64,000 nucleotides of DNA from Amycolatopsis sp. EV170708-02-1 (GCF_022479115.1 NZ_CP092497.1:7998001-8062000), one strand, 5' to 3'; positions 45,066 through 54,787 are shown, counted from the stretch's first letter. Numbers and translations: made by a program. Notes: generated by a model from the sequence alone, not told the origin.

Positions 45066-46157
45066 TCAGGAAGCCAGCCGCTCCACGGCCGCGTCGATCC
45101 GCTCGTCCGTCGCCGTCAAGGCGATCCGGACGTGCTGCCCGCCGGTCGGCCCGTAGAACGTGCCCGGCGCGGCGAGGATGCCGCGTCCGGCGAGCCAGTC
45201 GACCGTGTCGAGCGCTGATTCGCCGCGCGTGGACCAGAGATACAGCCCCGCCTCGGAATGCGAGATCTCGAAACCGCTGTCCAGCAACGCCTTCCGCAGC
45301 ACCAGCCGGCGGCGCGCGTAGCGTTCCCGTTGCACGGCAAGCGCTTCGTCGTCCTTCAGCGCGGCGACCATGGCCTCCTGCACCGGCCGCGGCACGATCA
45401 GCCCGGAGTGCTTGCGGATCTCCAGCAGGCCGGTGACGAGCTTCGGGTCGCCGGTGACGAATCCGGCGCGGTAGCTGGCCAGGTTCGCGGACTTCGACAG
45501 CGAGTGGACGGCGAGCAGGCCGTCGAGGGAGCCGCCGTGCACGGACGGGTGCAGGATCGACACGGGCTCGCTTTCCCAGCCCAGCGCCAGATAACACTCG
45601 TCGGAGACCACGACGACATCGCGTTCACGCGCCCATTCGACGACCTTGCGCAGGTGGTCGACACCGAGCACCCGCCCGGTCGGATTGGACGGCGAGTTGA
45701 TCCACACCATCGACGGGCGCTGCGGACCGACCGCGAAGGTGCTGTCCGCGCGCAGCAGGGAGGCACCCGCGAGCAGCACGCCGACCTCGTAAGTCGGGTA
45801 CGCCACCTCAGGGATGACGATGAGATCGCCGGGGCCGAACCCCAGCTGCCGCGGCAGCGAAGCGACCAGTTCCTTCGAACCGATCGTCGGCAGCACGGCG
45901 GCCTCGGGAACCCCCTCGATACCGTGCCGCCGCGAAAGCGCGTCGATCGCGGCGGCCCGGAGCTCGGGAATCCCGTGCGTGGTCGGGTACCCCGGGATCT
46001 CCGAGACGGACGCGAGCGCCGCGCGGATGCTCTCGGGGACCGGGTCCACTGGCGTGCCGATCGACAGGTCGACGATGCCGCCGGGATGCGCCTGGGCCTT
46101 CGCCTTGGCTTCGGCGAGGGAGTCCCAGGGGAAATCGGGAAGAGCGACCCGGCTCAT
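45066..46157 (-). CDS. dapC: N-succinyldiaminopimelate aminotransferase (DapC-like)
   Basis: 363 residues from ATG 46157. Class I/II PLP fold: [21 protein letters not shown], and Schiff-base lysine Lys222 in [16 protein letters not shown]. Most like the Rv1178/DapC group, which supplies the transaminase step between DapD and DapE. The ATGA overlap with the ferredoxin gene matches Rv1177-Rv1178. The substrate is inferred from context. Confidence 0.85.
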   Translation of the reverse strand: MSRVALPDFPWDSLAEAKAKAQAHPGGIVDLSIGTPVDPVPESIRAALASVSEIPGYPTTHGIPELRAAAIDALSRRHGIEGVPEAAVLPTIGSKELVASLPRQLGFGPGDLIVIPEVAYPTYEVGVLLAGASLLRADSTFAVGPQRPSMVWINSPSNPTGRVLGVDHLRKVVEWARERDVVVVSDECYLALGWESEPVSILHPSVHGGSLDGLLAVHSLSKSANLASYRAGFVTGDPKLVTGLLEIRKHSGLIVPRPVQEAMVAALKDDEALAVQRERYARRRLVLRKALLDSGFEISHSEAGLYLWSTRGESALDTVDWLAGRGILAAPGTFYGPTGGQHVRIALTATDERIDAAVERLAS

Positions 46158-46474
46158 TCGCCCTGCGGGGGAAGAGCCTTGATGAAGGCGGGGTCGTGGC
46201 TGGTCTTGCCGACCTTGGAGGCGCCACCGGGCGAGCCGAGCTCGTCGAAGAAGTCGACGTTGGCCTTGGTGTAGTCGTTCCACTCGTCGGGGACGTCGTC
46301 CTCGTAGTAGATCGCCTCGACGGGGCAGACCGGCTCGCAGGCACCGCAGTCGACGCATTCGTCCGGGTGGATGTACAGCATGCGGTCACCCTCGTAGATG
46401 CAATCCACGGGGCACTCGTCGATACACGCCTTGTCGAGCACGTCGACGCAGGGCTCGGCGATCACGTAGGTCAC
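46154..46474 (-). CDS. fdxA: Seven-iron ferredoxin
   Basis: 106 residues from GTG 46474 with GGAG upstream. Cluster cysteines are at 9, 17, 21 and 25 ([17 protein letters not shown]) and at 40, 43, 46 and 50 ([11 protein letters not shown]), the 3Fe-4S plus 4Fe-4S arrangement of actinobacterial FdxA/FdxC. Cytosolic electron carrier. ATGA overlap with dapC. Confidence 0.93.
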   Translation of the reverse strand: MTYVIAEPCVDVLDKACIDECPVDCIYEGDRMLYIHPDECVDCGACEPVCPVEAIYYEDDVPDEWNDYTKANVDFFDELGSPGGASKVGKTSHDPAFIKALPPQGE

Positions 46475-46584
46475 TGCGCACTCCTGCTTTATCTCTGCTT
46501 CACCAGTCTGCAACGGACATTACGCGCCCACGGGCGCGACCGGCCCGCTTAGGCCACCCTTATCCGTACTCCGGGTATGGGCTT

Positions 46585-46785
46585 TCAGCGGTCCTTCCGG
46601 CGCGGCGGCGGAGTGGCCCTGCTGTCCCCAGTGATGACGAACTGCGGCGGGGCGGGCTTCGCCGCCGCTGGGTCCTTCTCGCCCTTCTCGACGGCCTTTT
46701 CCGCGCCCAACGCCCGGTTGAAGCCGTCAGAGATCTCGCGGACCAGGTCTTCGTTGTGCCTGTCGTCCTTGCGCGCGATGCTCAT
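46585..46785 (-). CDS. Small hydrophilic protein of unknown function
   Basis: 66 residues, ATG with GGAGGGA upstream. The N-terminus is acidic and helical (DLVREISDGFNRALGAEKAVEKGEKD), followed by a Pro-rich stretch and a basic tail. No recognised domain. The good ribosome-binding site, and a start 38 bp from the divergent GNAT gene, support it as real. Confidence 0.6.
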   Translation of the reverse strand: MSIARKDDRHNEDLVREISDGFNRALGAEKAVEKGEKDPAAAKPAPPQFVITGDSRATPPPRRKDR

Positions 46786-46823
46786 CGGGGTCCCTCCACT
46801 GCCTTCCTTGGCACAATCTAACC

Positions 46824-47573
46824 GTGAACAGTGCGGAAATGCTCGAGCTCACCTGTAGCCAGGCTTGGACTCCCCTGCTGGAGAGCCGGATCGGCGACTG
46901 GAGGCTCCGCTGGGCGGACGGGTTCACCGCCCGGGCCAACAGTGCCCTGGCGATCGGTGACCCGGGAAAACCGCTGCCAGACGCCCTGCGGGCGGTCTGT
47001 GACTTCGCCCACGATCATGCCATCCCACCCGTCGTTCAGGTGATCCAGAACACGTCCATCGAAGACGAACTCGCCGCCTCCGGCTGGGTCCACTATGTGG
47101 AACACCGGCCCGCGCACGAGGTTCGCCTGCTCACCGGGCCGCTCTCGCGCGGGACCTCGGCGGGAGCGGTGATTCTCGACGAGCCGACGTCCGGATGGTG
47201 GGAGATGGCCGCGGACAGCGTGGACCCGCCGGAGGCGCCACGGCATGTCCTCGGCACCGGCAAGGTCGGCTTCGGGGTCGTGGAGCTGGAGGGTGTCACG
47301 GCAGGCGCGGTGCGCGGAGCGGTCGTCGGCAACTGGCTGCACATCGCCCGTTTGGAGGTACGGCCGGAGTTCCGGCGCCGCGGGCTGGCCCGAGGGCTGA
47401 TGAACGCCGTGGGCGCCTGGGGCGCCGGTCAGGGCGCGACAGGGATGCTCCTCCAGGTCGCGATGGGGAACTCCGGCGCGCTGAAGCTGTACGAGAGCCT
47501 GGGCTGTACGGAGCACCACAGGTACCGCTACTGGGCCCCGGGACCCGGCGCGTGCGAGGATCGCCCGTCGTGA
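46824..47573 (+). CDS. GNAT-family N-acetyltransferase
   Basis: 249 residues, GTG start. The acetyl-CoA-binding motif is in the C-terminal half (IARLEVRPEFRRRGLARGLMNAVGAWG; LLQVAMGNSGALKLYESLGC). The N-terminal half (CSQAWTPLLESRIGDWRLRWADGFTARANS) resembles the CG3035/Rv0428c-type putative N-acetylglutamate synthases; that substrate is uncertain. GTGA overlap with fbiA. Confidence 0.8.
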   Translation: MNSAEMLELTCSQAWTPLLESRIGDWRLRWADGFTARANSALAIGDPGKPLPDALRAVCDFAHDHAIPPVVQVIQNTSIEDELAASGWVHYVEHRPAHEVRLLTGPLSRGTSAGAVILDEPTSGWWEMAADSVDPPEAPRHVLGTGKVGFGVVELEGVTAGAVRGAVVGNWLHIARLEVRPEFRRRGLARGLMNAVGAWGAGQGATGMLLQVAMGNSGALKLYESLGCTEHHRYRYWAPGPGACEDRPS

Positions 47574-48568
47574 AGGTCGTCATTTTGGTCGGCGGAGTGG
47601 GCGGAGCCCGCTTCCTGCTGGGGGTCAAGCAAGCACTGGGTCTGCCCGCGACCGGTTCCGCCCCGGAATCGCCGCACGAGGTGACCGCGCTGGTGAATAC
47701 CGGGGACGACGTGTGGATGCACGGTCTGCGTATCTGCCCGGACCTGGACACCTGCATGTACACCCTCGGCGGGGGGATCGACACCGAGCGCGGCTGGGGC
47801 CACGCCGGCGAGACCTGGACGGTCAAGGAGGAGCTCGCCGCCTATGGAGCCGAGCCGACCTGGTTCGGCTTGGGCGACAAGGACATCGCGACGCATCTGA
47901 TCCGTTCGCGGATGCTGCGCGCGGGCTATCCGCTGTCCCAGGTCACCGAGGCGCTGTGCGATCGCTGGCAGCCGGGCGTGCGCCTGCTGCCGATGTCGGA
48001 CGACCGCGTCGAAACGCATGTCGTGATCGACGATCCGGAGGATCCGGACCAGCGCAAGGCGATCCACTTCCAGGAGTGGTGGGTGCGCTACCGCTCCGAG
48101 CCGAAGGCGCATTCGATCATCGCCGTCGGCGCCGACGAGGCGAAGCCGGCGCCGGGTGTGCTCGACGCCATCGCGGCCGCCGACATCGTGCTGTTCGCGC
48201 CGTCGAATCCGGTGGTCTCGGTGGGCACGACGCTCGGCGTCCCGGGCATCCGCGACGCGCTGCGGAAGACGCGCGCCAAGGTCGTCGGGGTCTCGCCGAT
48301 CATCGGCGGGAAGGCGTTGCGCGGGATGGCCGACGCGTGCCTGAGCGCGATCGGCGTGGAGACCTCCGCCGAGGCCGTGGGGCGGCATTACGGTTCCCGC
48401 AAGGAATCCACCGACGGCGTGCTCGACGGCTGGCTGGTCGCCGAGGGCGAAACCGTCGACGTGCCGGGTGTCGCGGTCCGCGACGTGCCCCTGCTGATGT
48501 CCGATGTGGACGCGACCGCGGCGATGGTGCGCGCGGCCTTCGATCTGGCGGGAGTTTCTGGTGCCTGA
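47570..48568 (+). CDS. fbiA: F420 biosynthesis transferase FbiA (CofD)
   Basis: 332 residues, GTG start overlapping the GNAT stop. N-terminal [21 protein letters not shown], then [36 protein letters not shown] and [13 protein letters not shown] are characteristic. It transfers the phospho-C3 unit (phosphoenolpyruvyl or lactyl) to Fo to make dehydro-F420-0. Overlaps fbiB by 8 bp, as a single operon. Confidence 0.95.
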   Translation: MKVVILVGGVGGARFLLGVKQALGLPATGSAPESPHEVTALVNTGDDVWMHGLRICPDLDTCMYTLGGGIDTERGWGHAGETWTVKEELAAYGAEPTWFGLGDKDIATHLIRSRMLRAGYPLSQVTEALCDRWQPGVRLLPMSDDRVETHVVIDDPEDPDQRKAIHFQEWWVRYRSEPKAHSIIAVGADEAKPAPGVLDAIAAADIVLFAPSNPVVSVGTTLGVPGIRDALRKTRAKVVGVSPIIGGKALRGMADACLSAIGVETSAEAVGRHYGSRKESTDGVLDGWLVAEGETVDVPGVAVRDVPLLMSDVDATAAMVRAAFDLAGVSGA

Positions 48569-49898
48569 CCACGCTTCGGCGAAGATCGAGATCCTGCCGG
48601 TCGAGGGCCTGCCGGAGTTCCGGCCCGGCGACGATCTGACCGGCGCGATCGTCGAGGCGGCCCCGTGGCTGCGCTCGGGTGACGTCCTGGTCGTGACGAG
48701 CAAGATCGTCTCCAAGACCGAGGGCATGCTCATCCGCGTCCCGGCCGATCCGGAGGAGCGTGACGCAGCCCGGCGCAAGCTCGTCGAGGAGGAGTCCGTC
48801 CGCGTGATCGCGCGGATCAACCGGACGGTGATCACCGAGAACAAGCTCGGCATCGTGCAGGCGGCGTCCGGGGTGGACGCGTCGAACGTGGCCTCCGGTG
48901 AGGTCGCGCTGCTGCCGTCGGATCCGGACGCTTCCGCGCTCGCGCTGCGGAACGGGCTGCGCGAACGGCTTGGCGTCGAGGTCGCCGTCGTCGTCACCGA
49001 CACGATGGGCCGCGCGTGGCGGGTCGGGCAGACCGATGCCGCGATCGGCGCCTCCGGCCTGCGGGTGCTGCACTCGTACGCGGGCGAGGTCGACAGCCAG
49101 GGCAACGAACTCGCGGTCACCGAAGTGGCGATCGCCGACGAGCTCGCCGCGGCGGCGGATCTGGTGAAGGGCAAGCTCGGCGGGACACCGGTCGCCGTCG
49201 TACGCGGCCTTCAGCTGACCGACGACGGTTCGACCGCCCGCAAGCTGCTGCGGCCGGTCGAGGAGGACCTGTTCCGCCTCGGTACCAACGAATCCATCGC
49301 GCAGGGCCGCCGGGAAGCCGTGCTCGCGCGGCGGTCGATCCGGTCGTTCACCGGCGAACCGGTCGATCCCGAGGTGCTGCGCCGCGCGGTCGGGACGGCG
49401 CTGACGGCGCCCGCACCGCATCACACGAAGCCGGTCCGATTCGTGTGGCTGCGCGAGGAAGGCTTGCGCCGCAAGCTTCTCGACGCGATGAAGGCGTCGT
49501 GGCAGGCCGATCTCGAAGGCGACGGCTTCACCGCCGAGCAGGTCGCGAAACGGCTCAGCCGCGGCGACATCCTGTACAACGCTCCCGAGGTCGTGGTGCC
49601 GTTCCTCGTCGCCGAGGGCGCGCACACCTACCGCGACGACCGCCGGAACGCCTGTGAGCACACGATGTTCACCGTCGCCGGCGGAGCGGCCGTGCAAGGC
49701 CTGCTGGTCGCGCTCGCCGCCGAAGACCTCGGCTCGTGCTGGATCGGGTCGACGATCTTCGCGTCCGCCATCGTGCGCGACGTCCTCGGCCTTGACGAGC
49801 GCTGGGAACCGCTCGGCGCGGTCGCGATCGGACATCCCGCCGCGCTCCCGCCCGCGCGCGGCCCCGTCGAACCCGGTGAAGGACTTCTCGAACTGTGA
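48561..49898 (+). CDS. fbiB: Coenzyme F420 gamma-glutamyl ligase FbiB, bifunctional
   Basis: 445 residues, GTG start. The N-terminal CofE ligase domain (about 1-245: [28 protein letters not shown]) is fused to a C-terminal FMN nitroreductase-like domain (about 250-445: [21 protein letters not shown]) that reduces dehydro-F420. Two-domain form as in mycobacteria. GTGA overlap with the nudix gene. Confidence 0.94.
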   Translation: MPDHASAKIEILPVEGLPEFRPGDDLTGAIVEAAPWLRSGDVLVVTSKIVSKTEGMLIRVPADPEERDAARRKLVEEESVRVIARINRTVITENKLGIVQAASGVDASNVASGEVALLPSDPDASALALRNGLRERLGVEVAVVVTDTMGRAWRVGQTDAAIGASGLRVLHSYAGEVDSQGNELAVTEVAIADELAAAADLVKGKLGGTPVAVVRGLQLTDDGSTARKLLRPVEEDLFRLGTNESIAQGRREAVLARRSIRSFTGEPVDPEVLRRAVGTALTAPAPHHTKPVRFVWLREEGLRRKLLDAMKASWQADLEGDGFTAEQVAKRLSRGDILYNAPEVVVPFLVAEGAHTYRDDRRNACEHTMFTVAGGAAVQGLLVALAAEDLGSCWIGSTIFASAIVRDVLGLDERWEPLGAVAIGHPAALPPARGPVEPGEGLLEL

Positions 49899-50440
49899 CC
49901 CTGCACGACGACGTTGTGTCCACATTGTCCGGTTGGCGACCGGCGGACGCGGCCCAGGAATCCTTGCGCCAGGCCTATCTCGGCTTCCTCGCCGCACGGG
50001 ACGACGTCTGCCGCCGCGAATGCGCGGCCGGGCACATCACCGCGTCGGCCGTCCTTCTCGACGCCGACGCGGAGAACGTGCTCCTCACCCTGCATCCGCG
50101 GGTCGGGCGCTGGTTGCAGCTCGGCGGGCATTGCGAACCCGGCGACGCGACGCTCGCGGACGCCGCTCTTCGTGAGGCACGCGAAGAATCCGGCATCGAC
50201 GACCTCGTGATCGACCCGGCTCCGGTGCATCTCGACGTTCACCCGATCACGTGCTCGCTCGGTGTGCCGACCCGGCATTTCGACGTGCGGTTCGTGGTGC
50301 GCGCACCTCACGGGGCGCAACCGGTCCAAAGCGACGAATCGGACGATCTTCGGTGGTGGCCGGTGGATTCCCTCCCGAAAGGTTCGGAAGATCTCGCCGA
50401 ACTGATGGAAGCAGCCGTGCCCGCGGCGTCCGGCCGTTAG
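49895..50440 (+). CDS. NUDIX hydrolase
   Basis: 181 residues, GTG start coupled to fbiB. Nudix box at about 70-95 ([25 protein letters not shown]), with Asp in place of the first Glu of the consensus and an intact REAREESG. Probably cleaves a nucleoside diphosphate derivative. The coupling to fbiAB suggests, but does not prove, a link to F420 or its GTP-derived precursors. Confidence 0.87.
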   Translation: MTLHDDVVSTLSGWRPADAAQESLRQAYLGFLAARDDVCRRECAAGHITASAVLLDADAENVLLTLHPRVGRWLQLGGHCEPGDATLADAALREAREESGIDDLVIDPAPVHLDVHPITCSLGVPTRHFDVRFVVRAPHGAQPVQSDESDDLRWWPVDSLPKGSEDLAELMEAAVPAASGR

Positions 50441-50467
50441 GGTGTCGGCTGACGTTCTTAAGGGGGA

Positions 50468-51133
50468 ATGATGCTGACGACGCTGACGCCATACCTGGAC
50501 CGGGTCCGGGTCCACAGCAGCGGTGACGGTGACGGCTTCGGCTGGTTTCTGCTGATCTTGGCGATCATCGTCATCATCATCGTGATCGTGGTGATCATCG
50601 TGAAGGTCAATCAGGCGAAGAAGCCGCCGATGACCTTCCCGCAGAACCCGAACTTCGGTGGCGGCGGCCCCGCGCCGGGCTTCCCGCCGCCTCCCCCGCC
50701 CGCCGGCGGCCCCGCCCCGCAGGGCAACTGGCAGCAGCCTGGATTCCCGCCGCCTCCTCAGCCCGGCTTCGGCCAGGCTCCCGGATTCCCGCCGCCCCCG
50801 GCTCCGGCCCCGGCGGGTTTCGCGCCGCCGCCCGGCGCTCCGGCGCCCAGCCCCTTCGGCGCGCCCGGCATGCCTCAGCCCGGTTTCCCGCCGCCCCCTC
50901 AGCAGGCCGGGCCGCCGATGGACGCCAACGCGGACCGCACGCAGGTGGTCTCGCCGCAGCAGCAGGCGGCCGCCGACCGCACGCAGGTGGTCTCCCCCGC
51001 GAACGCCGACCGCACGCAGGTCGTTTCGCCCGCGAGTGCGGACCGGACCCAGGTCGTCTCGCCGGCGGGCGGCGACGCCACCCAGGTCGTCCCCGACAGC
51101 GACCGGACACAGGTGGTCCCGCCCCGCCAGTAG
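50468..51133 (+). CDS. Membrane protein with Pro-rich region and TQVV repeats
   Basis: 221 residues, tandem ATG starts with AAGGGGG upstream. One membrane helix (about 25-46, almost all Ile and Val), then a cytoplasmic-type Pro/Gly/Phe-rich linker (52-150). The tail carries six TQVV units, five as DRTQVV and one as DATQVV, mostly spaced by nine to twelve residues. Each has an acidic residue at -2 and valines at +2/+3 of the threonine, resembling actinobacterial Ser/Thr kinase sites read by FHA domains. Not otherwise recognised. Confidence 0.75.
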   Translation: MMLTTLTPYLDRVRVHSSGDGDGFGWFLLILAIIVIIIVIVVIIVKVNQAKKPPMTFPQNPNFGGGGPAPGFPPPPPPAGGPAPQGNWQQPGFPPPPQPGFGQAPGFPPPPAPAPAGFAPPPGAPAPSPFGAPGMPQPGFPPPPQQAGPPMDANADRTQVVSPQQQAAADRTQVVSPANADRTQVVSPASADRTQVVSPAGGDATQVVPDSDRTQVVPPRQ

Positions 51134-51140
51134 CCCTTGC

Positions 51141-51190
51141 CTTTGTATCAGCGATTGTGCCATCATGGCGATACGATCACTGATACAAAG
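51141..51190. promoter_or_regulatory. Large inverted repeat before the membrane protein/GntR operon
   Basis: 18-bp arms (CTTTGTATCAGCGATTGT at 51141-51158 and its near complement at 51173-51190), 16 of 18 paired, loop 14 bp. It ends 13 bp before the ATG at 51204. Each arm also holds a TATCA-type half-palindrome (GATCACTGATAC). Candidate operator for the YtrA-type GntR protein encoded downstream. Confidence 0.6.
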
Positions 51191-51203
51191 GGGGAGTGGC
51201 GTG

Positions 51204-51992
51204 ATGGTGGTGGAACTCAGTGAATCCCAGCGGCTTCAGTTGGCCAGGATGAAGCTGCGGAGCCGGATCAAAACTCAGACCGTCATCGTGGCCGTCGTGT
51301 TGTTCGCGGCGACCTGGGGCACCTGGTTCCTGCTGAGTCAGGAGTTCTTCGTCCGGACTTCGGACGGCATGCCGGGGCTTTACTCACGCCGGAAAGCCGA
51401 CTGGCCGACGATCTCCGCATCGGTGGGCTTGATCGCCCTTCTGGTGAGCTTCGTCGCGCTGGCAGGGCTCGTCTCCTGGACCTTCCTGCGAGTGCGCAAG
51501 GCGGAACGGCGGCTGGCACGGTCGCTGCCGCGCCGGATCGCGCACGGAAAGAAGCTGGGCGTCCCTGACGTGGCAGGCCTCGGGTCGTTCGGGCTGTGGC
51601 TGCTCAGCACGATCGGCGGGATCGCCATCGGGCTGGGCATCGGCCTGTCCGCCGACGCGGCCGCGACCCGGCTGATCGGCTTCACCTACGCGGCGGGCGT
51701 CGTCGTGCTCGGCGGGCTGTCGCTCGTCCTCGTCCGGCAGGTGATCGAGCAGCCCGCCCTGGCCGACGACGAACGTTCCCTGCGCACGGACGACGCTCTT
51801 CGCCGGAAGGACGCGCAGCTGGCCCTGGTGCCTGCCGGAATCTACCTCGGGCTCCCCATGACCTCTGCGGTTCCGGAGTTCGCCGGAGGGCTGTGGTGGT
51901 TTCTCGTGGGATACGCCGCGATCATCCTCATCGGCGTACTGGCGGCGCGGATCCGCAGGTCGGCGCGGCGCCCGCCGAGCACGGTGCTCTAA
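51204..51992 (+). CDS. Hypothetical membrane protein, GntR operon
   Basis: 262 residues from ATG 51204 (GTG 51201 also possible) with GGGGAG upstream. About six hydrophobic segments arranged in pairs, with basic cytoplasmic loops (RVRKAERRLARSLPRR; IRRSARRP at the end). No transporter motif or ATPase partner is present. Operon with the GntR gene 33 bp downstream. Confidence 0.75.
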   Translation: MVVELSESQRLQLARMKLRSRIKTQTVIVAVVLFAATWGTWFLLSQEFFVRTSDGMPGLYSRRKADWPTISASVGLIALLVSFVALAGLVSWTFLRVRKAERRLARSLPRRIAHGKKLGVPDVAGLGSFGLWLLSTIGGIAIGLGIGLSADAAATRLIGFTYAAGVVVLGGLSLVLVRQVIEQPALADDERSLRTDDALRRKDAQLALVPAGIYLGLPMTSAVPEFAGGLWWFLVGYAAIILIGVLAARIRRSARRPPSTVL

Positions 51993-52025
51993 TCAAGCCC
52001 GCCGACAAGAGACCTGGAGCACGAA

Positions 52026-52427
52026 GTGATCGTCAGCGTCGACACGAACTCACCCGTCCCACCGTACGAACAGGTACGGGCCGCCTTCGCCGCGCAGATC
52101 ACGGACCGGACACTTCCCGTCGGAACGAAACTCCCGACGGTCCGCAAACTGGCCGAGGATCTGGGCATCGCCCCCAACACCGTCGCCAAGGCGTACCGCG
52201 AGCTGGAAGAGGCCGGCCTGATAGAAACCCGCGGCCGGGCGGGCACCTTCGTCGGGGACTCGGGCGACCAGAACCGGAAACTGGCGCAGAACGCGGCCGC
52301 CGAGTACGCGGCGATCACCCGCAAGCTGGGGTTGAGCCAGGGTGAGGCGAGCGCCATCGTGAACGCCGCGTTGGCCGCGAATGTCACCGCCTACCGCACG
52401 CGGCTGCAGGAACGCCCCGCGCACTGA
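52026..52427 (+). CDS. GntR family regulator, YtrA subfamily
   Basis: 133 residues, GTG start. Winged HTH at about 10-75 (PPYEQVRAAFAAQITDRTLPVGTKLPTVRKLAEDLGIAPNTVAKAYRELEEAGLIETRGRAGTFV) with only a short helical C-terminus, as in YtrA-type proteins, which usually regulate membrane transport genes. Probably represses its own operon through the 51141 repeat. Confidence 0.9.
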   Translation: MIVSVDTNSPVPPYEQVRAAFAAQITDRTLPVGTKLPTVRKLAEDLGIAPNTVAKAYRELEEAGLIETRGRAGTFVGDSGDQNRKLAQNAAAEYAAITRKLGLSQGEASAIVNAALAANVTAYRTRLQERPAH

Positions 52428-52481
52428 GCCCGGCCCGATAGCCGCCGCGCCGGTGCCCGCACCGCGGGTTACTCTCTCGGC

Positions 52482-52670
52482 ATGGTCTTCCTCTTGGTGC
52501 TGGTGGTCGGCGTCCTGATCCTGGCCGGGGTCGGCGTCGGGATCTACTTCCTGGTGAAGTCGAACAGCAAACCGCAGCCGCCCGCTCTTCCGTACCACCA
52601 GTACCCGCAGCAGCAGCCGCAGTACCCGAGCCAGCAGCAGCCCTACCCGCCGCAGGGCTGGGGCAACTGA
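52482..52670 (+). CDS. Small single-pass membrane protein with Pro/Gln tail
   Basis: 62 residues. One membrane helix (2-25: VFLLVLVVGVLILAGVGVGIYFLV), then a Tyr/Pro/Gln-rich tail (YPQQQPQYPSQQQPYPPQG). Function unknown. Stop is one base from the stop of the convergent glycosylase gene. Confidence 0.6.
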   Translation: MVFLLVLVVGVLILAGVGVGIYFLVKSNSKPQPPALPYHQYPQQQPQYPSQQQPYPPQGWGN

Positions 52671-52671
52671 G

Positions 52672-53568
52672 TCACATCGCGCGATAGTCGCGGAGTTCGA
52701 TCTTCGGCCCGAACCTCGGCCGCCGGAATCCCGCCGTCGACAGGTAGCGCACCGCGCGCTGCCGCTGCGGCGAATACGGCGCCAGCACTTCGGACATCCC
52801 GACGTCGTCGAGTTTCGTGCCGACGAGCGCGTGCCCGACCATCGACGGGATGTTGTAGTCGCCGAAGCTCACCGCGTCCGGGTCTCCCCAGGCCCGCTGC
52901 GCGATCTCCGCCGCGGTCCACACGCCGATACCGGGCACCTTCCGCAGCCAAGCCCGCCCTTCGACACCTTTCAGTTCGACGGCCTTCTCCAGCCGAGGCG
53001 CGACGCGGGCCGCCGCGATCAGCGTCGTCCGCCGTTTCAGGTCCACCCCGGCGCGATGCCATTTCCAGTCCACAATGGAGCGGATGGCGACGGGCGTCGG
53101 CGGCACGCGCAGCCGGGACGGTCCCGGCCCTGGCGCCGGTTCGCCGAACCAGCGGCACAATTCACCCCACGACCGCAGCGCCTCCGCACTGGTCACCTTC
53201 TGTTCCAGCACGGCGAGCACCAGCGCGTCCCACACCCGGCCGGTCGAGCCGAGGCGCAGTCCCGGGTTCCGGCGCCGGGCCGAGGCGACGACGTCGTGGT
53301 GCGCGACGAATCCGGAGTCGTCGTCGTGTGCGCCGAGCATCGCCGGGACACCTTCGAGCAGCCTGTCCGCGCCGGGGCCCCAGGCCTCCGCCTCGATCTC
53401 ACCGTCCGCGCGCCGCAGGAGCGCGAGCGTGCCCGCACCGTCCGCGGTGTTCGCGGCCAGCCAGGTGACCCCGCCCTCGGAGCGGACCACGTTGGGCGAA
53501 CGCGACCCACGGCTCAGCGGGCCCAGAACGGTGTCCAGGTCCAGCTCGAAGGCAGGACGGAATCGCAC
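52672..53568 (-). CDS. AlkA-type DNA glycosylase (HhH-GPD)
   Basis: 298 residues. The helix-hairpin-helix with GPD loop lies at about 200-250 (LRKVPGIGVWTAAEIAQRAWGDPDAVSFGDYNIPSMVG), with the catalytic Asp in GDYN. The N-terminal half is AlkA-like beta-rich. No Fe-S cysteines, so of the 3-methyladenine glycosylase II kind rather than endonuclease III. Removes alkylated bases. Confidence 0.87.
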   Translation of the reverse strand: MRFRPAFELDLDTVLGPLSRGSRSPNVVRSEGGVTWLAANTADGAGTLALLRRADGEIEAEAWGPGADRLLEGVPAMLGAHDDDSGFVAHHDVVASARRRNPGLRLGSTGRVWDALVLAVLEQKVTSAEALRSWGELCRWFGEPAPGPGPSRLRVPPTPVAIRSIVDWKWHRAGVDLKRRTTLIAAARVAPRLEKAVELKGVEGRAWLRKVPGIGVWTAAEIAQRAWGDPDAVSFGDYNIPSMVGHALVGTKLDDVGMSEVLAPYSPQRQRAVRYLSTAGFRRPRFGPKIELRDYRAM

Positions 53569-53642
53569 ACACGGAAACTACCCGGCACTCGGCTAGGGTG
53601 AGCGGGCCACCCGAAACCGTAAGCCTATGGAGGACACCGACG

Positions 53643-54095
53643 ATGACCGAGCGACCGGCGAAGGCCTCGATCGTCAGCGGGTACTTCAACCCGCTCCACC
53701 AGGGCCACCTCGACCTGTTCGAAGCCGCTCAGGCCCGGTCCGGCTACCTGATCGTCATCGTCAACAACGATCACCAGCAGGTCCTCAAGAAGGGCAGGGT
53801 GATCCAGGTCGAGGACGTCCGGGCCCGGATCGTCCGCGCGCTGCGCATCGTCGACGACGTGTACATCGCCGTCGAGCAGGGGCCGGGCATCAACGAGTCG
53901 TTCGACCTGATCCGCGCGGCGTACCCGGACACGGAGCTCGAGTTCTGCAACGGCGGGGATCGGCGCAACGTCGACGAGCTCCCGGCCGACGAGGTCGAGG
54001 CAGGGGCCCGTAACGACATCTCGATGATCTACGGCATCGGCGGGACGGACAAGGCCGACTCCAGTACCCGGATCCTGTCGGACATGGAAGCCTGA
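53643..54095 (+). CDS. Cytidylyltransferase-like nucleotidyltransferase
   Basis: 150 residues from ATG 53643; an in-frame GTG at 53598 is rejected because the ATG has GGAGG nearby. Rossmann-like fold with the H-x-G-H motif in SGYFNPLHQGHLDLFEAA and a C-terminal STRIL motif that normally reads ISTS. Related to glycerol-3-phosphate or ethanolamine-phosphate cytidylyltransferases; the substrate is unknown. Confidence 0.83.
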   Translation: MTERPAKASIVSGYFNPLHQGHLDLFEAAQARSGYLIVIVNNDHQQVLKKGRVIQVEDVRARIVRALRIVDDVYIAVEQGPGINESFDLIRAAYPDTELEFCNGGDRRNVDELPADEVEAGARNDISMIYGIGGTDKADSSTRILSDMEA

Positions 54096-54220
54096 CACCG
54101 ACATTTGTCGGAAGACGTTTGCGGGTCTGCTGACGGCAGCCGCTCCTAGGGCCTACCCTAGACAACACACAGTCGGCCCTGAACCCAGAGGGCCCCAGGT
54201 CAGTCGGGAGGCCTAGGGGA

Positions 54221-54721
54221 ATGGACCCCCGTGCTCGGGCGGACGCCTTGCTCGCACGCGCAAGCGCGCGTGGAGCCTTCGTCGTGACACCGGACAACGC
54301 GACGTCTCCGATGGACTCCGCGAACACTCAGCAGATCCCCCGGTCGGTGGTCGCCGAGATCGACCGTTCGTCGGACCCGGACACGACCACTCAGCTACCG
54401 GCTTCGCTGATCGCGGAGAACGATCACCCGCTCGCGGGACCCGAACCGACGACCCGGCTGGACCTGCCGGCGGTGCGGGGCGAAGGCTCGACCCAGCCGC
54501 AGCCGTACCCGCGGCGTCCCGGCGCCCCTCAGCAGACCAGACCGCTGCCGCAGGCGACGACCCCGCTCACCCGGCGGCCGCCCGCCGCGCCGGTGCAGAG
54601 CCCGCTGATCGAACAGCCGGAGCCGGAGACCGTCGAGAACGAGGTCGGCGGCTTGGTGCCGACGGTGAAGCAGAACCCTTCAGGGCGTTCGAACCTCTCG
54701 CGCCGTCTGGATGGCATCTAG
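54221..54721 (+). CDS. Conserved hypothetical, disordered
   Basis: 166 residues, ATG with GAGG about 10 bases upstream. Low-complexity Pro/Gln/Thr-rich, with no membrane helix or signal peptide. Several TTQL/TTRL segments recall phospho-threonine sites. The C-terminal 20 residues (NPSGRSNLSRRLDGI) are more ordered. Not recognised. Confidence 0.6.
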   Translation: MDPRARADALLARASARGAFVVTPDNATSPMDSANTQQIPRSVVAEIDRSSDPDTTTQLPASLIAENDHPLAGPEPTTRLDLPAVRGEGSTQPQPYPRRPGAPQQTRPLPQATTPLTRRPPAAPVQSPLIEQPEPETVENEVGGLVPTVKQNPSGRSNLSRRLDGI

Positions 54722-54734
54722 CCCCTTCACGCGC

Positions 54735-54787
54735 GCTATGAACGGTCCGTTCCTTGCAAATTTTGCAAGTAGCGGACCGTTCATAGC
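54735..54787. terminator. Cruciform-type terminator
   Basis: Perfect 15-bp outer arms (GCTATGAACGGTCCG, 54735-54749 and 54773-54787) enclose a second perfect AT-rich palindrome (CTTGCAAATTTTGCAAG). It lies between convergent genes and includes the stop codon of the serine hydrolase (54781-54783). Confidence 0.7.
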
